DNA of 64,000 bases from positions 1-64,000 of the forward strand of contig CAWIZE010000015.1 in NCBI GenBank assembly GCA_963840545.1. The letters run 5' to 3'. The DNA is from JAKAWQ01 sp963840545. Lineage in GTDB: Bacteria; Pseudomonadota; Alphaproteobacteria; Acetobacterales; Acetobacteraceae. Shown in pieces: positions 53,911 through 62,061 of this stretch; position 1 is the stretch's first letter; the number at the start of each line of letters is the position of its first letter. Under the pieces are notes generated by a model that saw nothing but the letters and a program-made list of their open reading frames with translations, did no database searches and was not told the DNA's origin. Position numbers and translations under genes: made by a program.

Positions 53911-55198
53911 CGATGAGACGGCGGATTTCTGCCGCATGCGCCGGCATCTGCAGGTCCCATGCGCCGCAATACGCCGCGAGCGCGTCGGCGATGGCATTCA
54001 TGATGGCCGGCGGCGCGGCCGCCGCGCCCGCCTTGCCGCAGGCCTCGGCGCCGAAGATGTTCGAAGGCGACGCCAGACCGTTGTCGGCCCACCCGACGTC
54101 CGGCACGTCGGCGGCGCGCGGCTGGCCGCTGGCAGGGTCCATCGCCGCCTGCTCCATCAGCGCCTGGCCGATGCCCTGCGCGATGCCGCCCTGGATCTGC
54201 CCGCTGACCGCGGGCGGGTTCACGACCTGGCCGAAATCATCGTCGGCAGCGATTTCAACGACACTTTTGGTCTCGTTCGAGCCCGGTCGCGCGAAAACCC
54301 CGCTCTCGAACAGAATCTCCGCCTCGGGCGCGCCCCATTCGGCGGCGCAACGCGCACGTCCCCGGGCGATGACGTGAACGACCGCCCGCTCGATCGCGAC
54401 CGAGCTCGTCAGCCGCGACTTGGAGCCGTCGGTGCCGCCACCGCGCGCGAGCGCGCCGCTGTCACCCTGGCAGACGGTGACACAAGCGGCATCGAGCGCG
54501 AGGCTCCTGGCAGCATGGAGCGCCATCCGCGTCGCATGGTCCTGCCCGGTCGATTGCGTGCCGATGGTGACGCGGAGCTGCGTTGCGGGAACGCCGAATG
54601 ACTTGGCGAGAATGCGGCGAACGAAATGCGACCCCTGCGTGTTGGCGACCAGCGTGAACCGCCCCGTCGCCGGATCGAAGGCGCCGATCGCCGCGCGCGG
54701 CTCGACCGCGTTGACGACAATGCGGGGATTGCCAAGCGTCATTCGGACGACATGCGCCGCCGCGGCGAACAGACGGCGGCAGGTATCCTGATCGCCGAAG
54801 CGCCAGTCGAAGCAGACATTGTCCGGCGCATCGGGCCAGATCGGCACCCCGGGCCCTTCCCGCGTGGGGTCGATGATGGCCGCGAGCGGCTCATACCCGA
54901 CCGCGACCCGCTCCGCGGCGGCGATCGCCTGGGGCCGCGTTTCGGCGACGACGAAGGCGACGCCGTCGCCCACATGGCGGACCCGATCGGCGGCCAGGAT
55001 GGCGCACACACCGGGTGCGCGCAGCGCAGCTTCCCGATCGACGGTGCGGATGCGCGCATGGGCGTGGGGCGAGCGCAGCACATGGCCATGAATTTCGACC
55101 TCGAGCCTCATGTCGTCGACATAGAGTCCCTCCCCGCGCAGGAAGCGGACGTCGCCGCGCGCGATGGCGCCGAGTTTTTCCCCGCACCGGACCGTCAT
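53897..55198 (-). pseudogene. Xanthine dehydrogenase-family large subunit, internally deleted
   Basis: At 433 residues the open frame is little over half of the normal 750-800. The N-terminal hammerhead is present (FLRGEGLYVDDMRLEVEIHG, LRSPHAHARIRTVD). The frame then passes from FGVPATQLRVTI straight to GTQSTGQDHATRMALHAARS, skipping the GGGFGxK and PYRG..RPE molybdopterin-binding region, about 300 residues. It also lacks a stretch before VVEIAADDDFGQVVNPPAVS, and ends with FGAEACGKAGAAAAPPAIMNAI. No frameshift or stop marks the losses. The small Fe-S and FAD partners are absent. It cannot bind the cofactor; translation may persist. Confidence 0.85.
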
Positions 55199-55262
55199 CG
55201 GCCGCCTCCCGCTTTGCGACGCGCCGGATCATCGCAGGTCGCGGGAGGTCCAGAAAGCGGGC

Positions 55263-56555
55263 TTACCCCGTGGTGACGAGGACCGCGTGGCAGGGCGGAA
55301 GATCGATGACTCCGCCGGGCCCGGCGCGCTCGAGGCGCGGGCGCCAGGCGCCGTCGTTCGCGACCATGGCACCACCGAGCGTCACGCCGGCGGTGGCGGC
55401 GGGCGAAGGCGCTGCGAGGCGGAGCAAGATGGCGCCGGGCGCGGCGGGAAGGGCGACCTGCTCGATTCGTTCCGGGCTCATGTTGATGAGCGCGACGCGG
55501 CGGGCCCTGTCCCGTCCTTCGATCGCGTAGGCGGCGAGGCCGGGGAACGAAACGGGTGCGACGCGCCGTGCGCGGGAGGCGGCGAAGAGGAGCATGCCGT
55601 AATAGAGCGGGCGGGCGATGGTCCAGCCCGGCCCCTGCTCGCCGAGCGGGGTGTAGGGCTGGGCAGGACGGGCATGGAAATTCACCCCGCTCCAGCCGGC
55701 GGCGGCGAGGCGGAACATCAGCTCCGCACCCCAGGCGGCGGCGGCGAGCGTATCGCTGACGCCAGGTCGCCCGCCCTGATAGACGGAGTTCGTTTCGGCC
55801 ATGCGGACCGGCAGTCCGCAAGCCCGGGCGGCCCGTTCCGCGGGCGCGATCGAAGCGGCGAGCGCGGGCCCGGAGCCCAGCAGGCGCGCGATGGTGACGG
55901 CGGGGCTGGAGCCTGGGCCCACGGGGTAGAAATGGCGTGTGAGCAGGACGGGGCGCGGGTAGGCGCCGGTGGCGAAGGGCATCATCCAGGCGTCGTTCCA
56001 GGCAATGTCGGGGCCGGCGAAGCGAGCGGCGGGAACGCGGCCGCGCACCGCTTCGGCAAAGCGCCGCCATGCGGCGAGATAGTCCGCGACCGACCAGCCG
56101 CGCGGGCGGAGCCCGCTGGCGAAAAGGTCGGGCTCGTTGCCGATCTGGAACGCGATCAGCGCCGGGCCCGCGGCGGCGGCGACCAAAGCAGCTTCCTGCG
56201 CCGCCTCTTCCCGCGTGCCATTGCCGAGATCGAGCCCGTAGATCAGCGACCAGCCTGTGACGCGGAGGAACCCCGCGAGCCGCGAGATCGCTGCCTCGCT
56301 TGGATAGGCGCGGGCGCGGTCGCTCGAATTGCCGCCCAAGCGGAGCACACCGTGGGGCCCGAGGCGGCGGAAGAGGCCCACGAGCGCGGCGTTCTCGGGG
56401 GAAAGCCGGGTGCCCGCGACGAGCTCGCTTGTCTCGTAGCTGAGGCCGACGAAACCCGCGGGGATCTTGGGCGCTGCGGCCGAAGCGGCAGCACCGAGGA
56501 AGGCGGAAGAGGCGAGACCTGCGAGAACCGCGCGGCGCCCGCGCGGCGGGGGCAT
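55263..56555 (-). CDS. Secreted glycoside hydrolase, GH79-like
   Basis: The 430-residue protein has a Tat-like signal (PRGRRAVLAGLASSAFLGAAASAAA). A TIM-barrel region with GPALIAFQIGNEPDLF follows, where Asn-Glu at NEP is the acid/base pair of clan A glycosidases, and RMAETNSVY, in which Glu is the probable nucleophile. A C-terminal beta domain (YAIEGRDRARRVALINM) suggests the GH79 beta-glucuronidase C-terminal domain. Its ATG overlaps the stop of the Gre-like gene as ATGA. The substrate is unknown. Confidence 0.75.
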   Translation of the reverse strand: MPPPRGRRAVLAGLASSAFLGAAASAAAPKIPAGFVGLSYETSELVAGTRLSPENAALVGLFRRLGPHGVLRLGGNSSDRARAYPSEAAISRLAGFLRVTGWSLIYGLDLGNGTREEAAQEAALVAAAAGPALIAFQIGNEPDLFASGLRPRGWSVADYLAAWRRFAEAVRGRVPAARFAGPDIAWNDAWMMPFATGAYPRPVLLTRHFYPVGPGSSPAVTIARLLGSGPALAASIAPAERAARACGLPVRMAETNSVYQGGRPGVSDTLAAAAWGAELMFRLAAAGWSGVNFHARPAQPYTPLGEQGPGWTIARPLYYGMLLFAASRARRVAPVSFPGLAAYAIEGRDRARRVALINMSPERIEQVALPAAPGAILLRLAAPSPAATAGVTLGGAMVANDGAWRPRLERAGPGGVIDLPPCHAVLVTTG

Positions 56556-57039
56556 CAGAAGCGGTTTTCGACGGCGAGGATCCGGAGCGCGCGGGTCTCG
56601 CCGCCGATCGGGGCATCGACCGTATCGCCCGCGCCGTTGCCGATCAGCGCCGCGGCGGTGGGCGCGCGCCAACTCACCCGGCCGCTGGAGGGATCGCTCT
56701 CGTCCTCGCCGACGATCTCGAGGCTGACCTCGCCGCGGCCGGGCCAGGCGAGCGTCACGCGCGAGCCGAAGCCCACCTCCGCCGGGTCGGAAGGCGGGGC
56801 GGCGAGCTGGGCGGTGGCGCGGCGGACGGTCCAGTAGCGGAGCCGCCGACGAAGCTCGGCCGCCTCGGCCGGATCGGGCGGGGCACGGGCCAGCCGCTCC
56901 TCGAGATCGGCCACCGCCGCCTCGATCAGCGCAAGTCCGCGCCTGGTGACCGGATTGGGCGGCGGCGGGAGGGCGATGTCCGCCAGCGGCTCGGGCGGCG
57001 TCTCGGCGTCGGGTTCGCGAACAAAGGCTCGAACTTCAC
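56555..57039 (-). CDS. GreA/GreB family transcription elongation factor-like, start unclear
   Basis: The C-terminal half is clearly the GreA/GreB domain: EVGFGSRVTLAWPGRGEVSLEIVG, DESDPSSGRVSWRAPTAAALIG and GDTVDAP. An N-terminal helical part precedes it (PVTRRGLALIEAAVADLEERLA, RLRYWTVRRATAQL). A good ribosome site, GGGAGG, lies 7 bases before a GTG at 57039, but that GTG is out of frame with RAFVREPDAETPPEPL; in frame the open region simply runs upstream without a good start. A one-base indel near 57035 would join them. Such Gre-like proteins rescue or modulate paused RNA polymerase. Confidence 0.7.
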
Positions 57040-57144
57040 GGCGGATCCTCCCGATGGGTTCAGGCGGCCGAGTCTTGTTTGATTGGCAGTGCAAGGCAGC
57101 ATTGCAAGAGGCTGACGGCAGGAGAAAAGGCCGGCCGCCGAGGT

Positions 57145-57642
57145 TCAGCCGAGCAGCGCGAGGAGGCCGGCGAGCAGCTTCGCCGGGGTCGGCGGGCAGC
57201 CGGGGATGACGAGATCGACCGGGAGGACCGCCGATACGGCGCCGAGGCAGGCGGGGCTCCGCGAAAACACACCGCAGCCGGCCGCGCAATCGCCGGCGGC
57301 GACGACCCATTTCGGCGCCGGGGTCGCTTCGTAGGTGCGGAGCACCGCCTCGTGCATGTTCCGCGTGACCGGGCCGGTGATGAGCAAAACATCGGCGTGA
57401 CGCGGCGAGGCAACGAAGGAAAAGCCGAACCGCTCGAGATCGTAGAACGGGTTGGCGAGCGCATTGATCTCGAGCTCGCAGCCATTGCACGAGCCGGCAT
57501 CGATCTCGCGGATGGCGAGGCTCCGGCCGAGCCGCGCTCGCGTGGCGCGCGCGAGGTTTTTCGCCAGCTCGGCGAACTCGGGATCGGTCGGGAGGGCCTC
57601 GGTGAGAGGCTGGCGGAGGCCTTCGAGCAGGGTGCGCAGCAT
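57145..57642 (-). CDS. hyfI: Hydrogenase-4-like small subunit (NuoB/HyfI type)
   Basis: The 165-residue protein has the [4Fe-4S] N2-type ligands of NuoB/HyfI: AGSCNGCELEINAL, GDCAAGCGVF and GCPPTPAK. VTRNMHEAVLRTYEATPAPKWVVAAGDC is the family core. It lies 3 bases after the HyfG stop, so the two are coupled. In the complex it would hand electrons to the membrane subunits. This is the last gene of the hyf-type operon; a gap of about 105 bp separates it from the Gre-like gene. Confidence 0.92.
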   Translation of the reverse strand: MLRTLLEGLRQPLTEALPTDPEFAELAKNLARATRARLGRSLAIREIDAGSCNGCELEINALANPFYDLERFGFSFVASPRHADVLLITGPVTRNMHEAVLRTYEATPAPKWVVAAGDCAAGCGVFSRSPACLGAVSAVLPVDLVIPGCPPTPAKLLAGLLALLG

Positions 57643-57645
57643 GGC

Positions 57646-59016
57646 TTAGAGATCGTGGCCCGCGTAGGAGCAGTTGAAGGATTTGTTGCAGAGGGGGAAA
57701 TCGGCGACGATGTTGCCGGCGATCGCGGCCTCCAGGAGAGGCCATTGGAACCAGGAGGGATCGCGCGCATGACAGCGCGCGACGCGGCCGGCTTCCAGGC
57801 GCACATGGACGAAGACGTCGCCGCGGAACCCCTCGATCACGGAAAACCCCTCGCCCGAGTTTTCGAAGAGCGGCGAGAGAAGGGGTCCGGGCGGAAGCCG
57901 ATCCAGGATCTGCGTGATCAAGCCGAGGCTCTCGATGATCTCGGCGGCCCGGATGCGAAGCCGCGCATCGACATCGCCTTCGCTCCGCACCGGGATCGTG
58001 AAGGCGAGCGCATCGTACGGAGCGTAGAGGCGGCGGGCGTCGAAATCACGCCCCGAGGCACGGCCGACGAAGCCGCCCGCGGCCCAGAGCTTTGCCAGCT
58101 CGGCGCGCAGTACGCCGGTGCCGACGGTGCGGTCCTGGAGCGAGGCGGTGCGGTCATAGAGGGAGAGAAGCCGGGGAAATTCTTCGCCGATCTGGACGAC
58201 GAGGCCGCGCAGATGGGCGACGGCGGCCGCGGTCAGATCGGCGGCGACACCCCCCGGGAGAGCCTGGTCCATCATCAGCCGATGGCCGAAGCAGAAGAAG
58301 CCGGCGCGCAGCACGCGCTCGCGCAGCACCGCGCAATGCGCGAGCATCAGGGCGAAGGCGGCGTCGTTGCAGATGGCGCCGACATCGCCGAGATGATTGG
58401 CGAGCCGCTCGAGCTCGGCCATCAGCGCCCGCAGCCAGACCGCGCGCGGTGGTGGTGACACGCCGAGTGCCGCCTCCACCGCGCCGGCGAAGGCGATCGC
58501 GTAGGCGACCGTGCTGTCCCCGGAAATGCGCGCGGCGATCGGCGCCGCCTCGGCCGGGGTTTTCCCCCGCATCAGCGCTTCGACGCCGCGATGGGCATAG
58601 CCGAGGCGCTCCTCGAGACGCACGATCGTCTCGCCCGAGCAGGTGAAGCGGAAATGCCCGGGCTCGATGATGCCGGCATGCACGGGGCCGACGGGAATCT
58701 GGTGCAGATGCTCGCCTTCGGCGGGAAGGAACGGATAGGCGGTGGCCGCACTTCCGTGGAGGATCCAGGACCGCGTATCGGGCAAACCCTCGGGGACGAG
58801 CGGGAAAAATTCGGCGAGCGCGCGCTCGAGCCTGAGCGCCGGCGGATGGAGCCGGCCGATCGAGGGAAAGCGGCCCTCGGGCGCCGGATCGTCGATGATC
58901 TCGATGGTGGTGCCGGCAAGGATCGCGATCCGCGCGGTGCCGGCGTCGGCCCAGAGCGAGACGAGGCTCGCCTGGCCCGCGGCGAGTTTTCCTGCGGCCT
59001 CCGTCCAGGCCGTCAT
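57646..59016 (-). CDS. hyfG: Hydrogenase-4-like large subunit (HyfG/NuoCD type) without Ni ligands
   Basis: The 456-residue product combines a NuoC-like N-terminus and a NuoD-like C-terminal domain (HQIPVGPVHAGIIEPGHFRF, ERLGYAHRGVEALM, NHLGDVGAICNDAAF). The position of the N-terminal Ni-Fe motif (RxCGxC in HycE/HyfG) reads RISGDS, with Ser in place of both Cys. The C-terminus is DFPLCNKSFNCSYAGHDL, not the DPCxxC motif. The Ni-Fe site is therefore absent, as in complex I NuoD. ATG 59016 overlaps the HyfF stop (ATGA). The protein probably serves a quinone or other redox role. Confidence 0.88.
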   Translation of the reverse strand: MTAWTEAAGKLAAGQASLVSLWADAGTARIAILAGTTIEIIDDPAPEGRFPSIGRLHPPALRLERALAEFFPLVPEGLPDTRSWILHGSAATAYPFLPAEGEHLHQIPVGPVHAGIIEPGHFRFTCSGETIVRLEERLGYAHRGVEALMRGKTPAEAAPIAARISGDSTVAYAIAFAGAVEAALGVSPPPRAVWLRALMAELERLANHLGDVGAICNDAAFALMLAHCAVLRERVLRAGFFCFGHRLMMDQALPGGVAADLTAAAVAHLRGLVVQIGEEFPRLLSLYDRTASLQDRTVGTGVLRAELAKLWAAGGFVGRASGRDFDARRLYAPYDALAFTIPVRSEGDVDARLRIRAAEIIESLGLITQILDRLPPGPLLSPLFENSGEGFSVIEGFRGDVFVHVRLEAGRVARCHARDPSWFQWPLLEAAIAGNIVADFPLCNKSFNCSYAGHDL

Positions 59017-60446
59017 CCGAGCAGCAACGCGGCGTGGCGGAACCAGGCGACCAGCGGCGGCGGCAGCCAGACCCCGGCGAGCAGGACGAGGGCGAGATGG
59101 GCGAAGATGGGGACGCTGGTGGCGCGCACCGGCCCTACGGGCCCGCGCACGGGGCCGAAGGCGAGCCCGCCGAGGCGAAGAAGCAGTGCGCCGAAGGCAA
59201 CGATCAGGCCGAGCACCAGGGCGGCGGCGAGCAGCGGGGCGTGGGAAAAACTCGAGCTCACGATCAGGAATTCGCTGGTGAAGATGCCGAAGGGCGGCAG
59301 GCCGGCAATGGCGGCGACGCCGGCGACGAGCGTCCAGCCGAGGAGGGGATGGGATTCGGTGATGCCGCCCATCTCGGCGATGCGCTGGGTCCCCTTGACC
59401 TGGGCGACATGGCCGACCGAGAAGAAGATCGCCGACTTGGTGAGGCTGTGCATGGTCATCTGGAGCAGGCCGGCGAGATTGCCGAGCGGCCCTGCCATGC
59501 CGAAGGCGAAGACGATGATGCCCATCTGCTCGATGGAGGAGTAGGCGAAGAGGCGTTTGATGTCGCGCCTTCGGTAGAGCATCAGCGCCGCGAGCAGCGT
59601 CGAGACGAGGCCGAGCGCGATCATCAGCGGCCCGGGCGCAATCGCGCCGGGGCAGGCGGCGAGCAGGATCTTGAAGCGCAGCAGCGCATAGAGAGCGACA
59701 TTGAGAAGCAGGCCCGAGAGCACGGCGGAGATCGGGGTCGGGCCCTCCGCATGCGCGTCCGGCAGCCAGGCGTGCATCGGCACGAGGCCGACCTTGGTGC
59801 CGTAGCCGAGCAGGAGGAAGACGAAGGCGGTGTCGAGCAGCGCGGGATCGAAGTCTTTCGCGTGGGCGAGAAGGACGGTCCAGATCATCCCTCCGCTGCC
59901 CTCCGGGATCACCGGATGGGCGGCGAGATAGACGAGGATGGTGCCGAAGAGGGCAAGCGCGATACCGACGCTGCCGAGGATGAAATATTTCCAGGCCGCC
60001 TCGATCGCCTCGTGCGTGCGGTAGATCCCGACCATCATCACGGTGGAGAGCGTGGCCAGCTCCACCGCGACCCACATCAGCCCGATATTGGCGGCGACCA
60101 GGGCGAGATTCATGCCGAAGAGCATGACCTGGAACATCGCATGGTAGAAGCGGAGATAGCCCGGCGTCAGCTTCCCGGTCTCGAGCTCGTGGCCGATATA
60201 GCCGGCGCTGAAGACGCTCGTGGTGAAGCCGACGAAGGTGTTGAGCACGATGAAGACGACGTTGAGGTCGTCGATCAGGAAGAGCGGACCGGGCGCGGGG
60301 CGGTGGAAGAGGAAGGAGAGCGAGCCGGCGAAGCTCAAAAGACCGGCGAAAATATTGATACGCGCGGAGATCCGGTAATCGGCGATCAGGGAAAGCAGGA
60401 GGGCGGCGGCGAGCGGAACGGCGAGCACGGCGGCGAGCGGGATCAT
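59013..60446 (-). CDS. hyfF: Hydrogenase-4-like membrane subunit F (NuoL/M/N-type antiporter)
   Basis: The 477-residue protein is a 14-helix antiporter-like subunit. Conserved elements are AELATLSTVMMVGIYRTHEAIEAAWKYFILGSVGIALALFG, then GLVPMHAWLPDAHAEGPTPISAVLSG with the functional Lys and His, and IKRLFAYSSIEQMGIIVFAFG. It probably translocates protons or sodium, coupled to electron transfer by the soluble arm. Overlaps occur at both ends (HyfE and HyfG), as ATGA. Confidence 0.94.
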   Translation of the reverse strand: MIPLAAVLAVPLAAALLLSLIADYRISARINIFAGLLSFAGSLSFLFHRPAPGPLFLIDDLNVVFIVLNTFVGFTTSVFSAGYIGHELETGKLTPGYLRFYHAMFQVMLFGMNLALVAANIGLMWVAVELATLSTVMMVGIYRTHEAIEAAWKYFILGSVGIALALFGTILVYLAAHPVIPEGSGGMIWTVLLAHAKDFDPALLDTAFVFLLLGYGTKVGLVPMHAWLPDAHAEGPTPISAVLSGLLLNVALYALLRFKILLAACPGAIAPGPLMIALGLVSTLLAALMLYRRRDIKRLFAYSSIEQMGIIVFAFGMAGPLGNLAGLLQMTMHSLTKSAIFFSVGHVAQVKGTQRIAEMGGITESHPLLGWTLVAGVAAIAGLPPFGIFTSEFLIVSSSFSHAPLLAAALVLGLIVAFGALLLRLGGLAFGPVRGPVGPVRATSVPIFAHLALVLLAGVWLPPPLVAWFRHAALLLG

Positions 60447-61102
60447 CGCCGCTCTCCGCGGAAGGCTTCGAGGGCGCTGAGATCGACGGTGTCGAACCGC
60501 TCGCGGATGCGGAAGAGGAAGATGCCGATGACGATGAAGGCGATCAGCACCGAGAAGGCGACGCTCAACTCGACGACGAGGGGCATGCCGCGCGCGCCGG
60601 CGGCAGCGAGGTCGATGCCGTTCTCGAGCGCGAGGAATCCCGCCACCTGGCCCACCGCATTGCGCCTGGTGACCATGATGAGAAGGCCGATCAGGACGAC
60701 CGAAAGCGCGAGCGCGATGTCCTGGCGGGAGACCGGATCGACATGCGCGGTGACGGGGAGCATGACGCGGAGCGAGAGGGCCACCAGCGCCATGGCGGCG
60801 AGCATGGTGGGGCCGATGCCGCCCACGGTCTCGACGCCGCGATGGATGCCGAGCTTATCGACGATGCGGTCGAGCGCGCCCGGAATGACCAGCGCCTTGA
60901 CGGCGAGCGCGATCGCCGCGGCGAGATAAAGCTCCGGCGCCGATTGGAGATGCGCCTGCCAGGCGACGGCGAGTGCCAGGATGAAGCCGTGCAGGCGGAG
61001 CACGTTGATGAGCGCGCTGAGCCGGTCCTGGTAGAGCAGCAGGAAGCTCGCCAGCACCATCAGGCCCGCGAGCATGTGTGCGATGTCGAAGCCGAACCCC
61101 AT
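60443..61102 (-). CDS. hyfE: Hydrogenase-4-like membrane subunit E (NuoK-related)
   Basis: This 219-residue, helix-rich protein has the HyfE pattern: a variable N-terminus (GFGFDIAHMLAGLMVLASFLLLYQD), APELYLAAAIALAVKALVIPGALDRIVDKL in the middle, and the NuoK-like GQVAGFLALENGIDLAAAGARGMP, where the Glu in LEN is a conserved membrane carboxylate. The stop overlaps the HyfF ATG. I chose ATG 61102; the longer open frame upstream is out of register with HyfC. Confidence 0.93.
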   Translation of the reverse strand: MGFGFDIAHMLAGLMVLASFLLLYQDRLSALINVLRLHGFILALAVAWQAHLQSAPELYLAAAIALAVKALVIPGALDRIVDKLGIHRGVETVGGIGPTMLAAMALVALSLRVMLPVTAHVDPVSRQDIALALSVVLIGLLIMVTRRNAVGQVAGFLALENGIDLAAAGARGMPLVVELSVAFSVLIAFIVIGIFLFRIRERFDTVDLSALEAFRGERR

Positions 61103-61115
61103 CGTCGCAGCCTCG

Positions 61116-62051
61116 TCAGAGCCCACGGGAGACATAGAGAAGAAGCGTGCCGAGCAGCCCGAGCATGAGGGACGCGCCGAGCAGCTCGGGCACGCGAAAG
61201 ACCCGCATCTTGGCGATCGAGACCTCGAAGATGCCGAGCAGGATGGCGGCGATGCCGAGCTTCGCCGCATAGGCGAGCATTCCGACCAGGGGGCCCGGCC
61301 CATCGAGGCCGAAGGGGAAGAAAATGCAGGCGATGATCGAGATGGTGAGCAGGAGCTTCAGCGCGGCGGCAAGCTCGATCATCGCGAGATGCCGGCCGGA
61401 ATATTCGAGCACCATCGCCTCGTGGACCATGGTGAGCTCGAGATGCGTCGCCGGATTGTCGACCGGGATGCGCGCATTCTCGGCCAGGGCGACGATGAAG
61501 AGGGCGACCAGCGCGAGGCCGAAGGAGACGCGAAGACCCGCCACGGGGGAGAGCATGAAGGCGGCGATCGAGGAAAGCTCGGTCGATCCGGCGGCGATGG
61601 CGAGCGTGACGACGATCATCAGCATGGCCGGTTCGGCGAGCGAGGCGAACATCACCTCGCGGCTTGCGCCGATGCCGCCGAAGCTGGTGCCGACATCGAG
61701 CCCGGCGAGAGCGAGGAGGAAGCGGGCGGAGCCGAGCAGCGCGGTGATGACGATGAGGTCCCCGAGCGGGGCGAAGGCGAGACGCGTGGAGAAGGTGGGG
61801 ACCACGGAGGCGGCCGCCCAGGTCAGTGCCAGGATGAGATAGGGCGCCGTGCGGAAGAGCCAGGAGGCATTCTCGGCGAGCACGACCTCCTTGGCGAGCA
61901 GGCGGGCGATCTGGCGGTAGGGCTGCACGAGCGGCGGCCCCTCGCGGCGCTGCAGCCGCGCCTTGACGGCGCGCACGATCCCGATCAGGCCGGGAGCGGC
62001 GAGGAGGACCAGCGCCATCTGCAGCGCCTCGATTGCCGCGGCCCCGATCAT
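61116..62051 (-). CDS. hyfC: Hydrogenase-4-like membrane subunit C (NuoH-type)
   Basis: The 311-residue membrane protein is NuoH-like: RREGPPLVQPYRQIARLLAKE near residue 36 is the family signature, followed by EPAMLMIVVTLAIAAGSTELSS and ARIPVDNPATHLELTMVHEAMVLEYSG (conserved Glu residues of the quinone-binding region). It sits between HyfB and HyfE with gaps of 10-14 bases. It anchors the soluble arm to the membrane. Confidence 0.95.
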   Translation of the reverse strand: MIGAAAIEALQMALVLLAAPGLIGIVRAVKARLQRREGPPLVQPYRQIARLLAKEVVLAENASWLFRTAPYLILALTWAAASVVPTFSTRLAFAPLGDLIVITALLGSARFLLALAGLDVGTSFGGIGASREVMFASLAEPAMLMIVVTLAIAAGSTELSSIAAFMLSPVAGLRVSFGLALVALFIVALAENARIPVDNPATHLELTMVHEAMVLEYSGRHLAMIELAAALKLLLTISIIACIFFPFGLDGPGPLVGMLAYAAKLGIAAILLGIFEVSIAKMRVFRVPELLGASLMLGLLGTLLLYVSRGL

Positions 62052-62061
62052 ACGGCGGCAA

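Noticed and set aside
59034..60929. Long plus-strand open frame over hyfF and hyfE
   Set aside because: It is the antisense of two clearly conserved membrane subunits, and its composition is charged and repetitive with no known motif.
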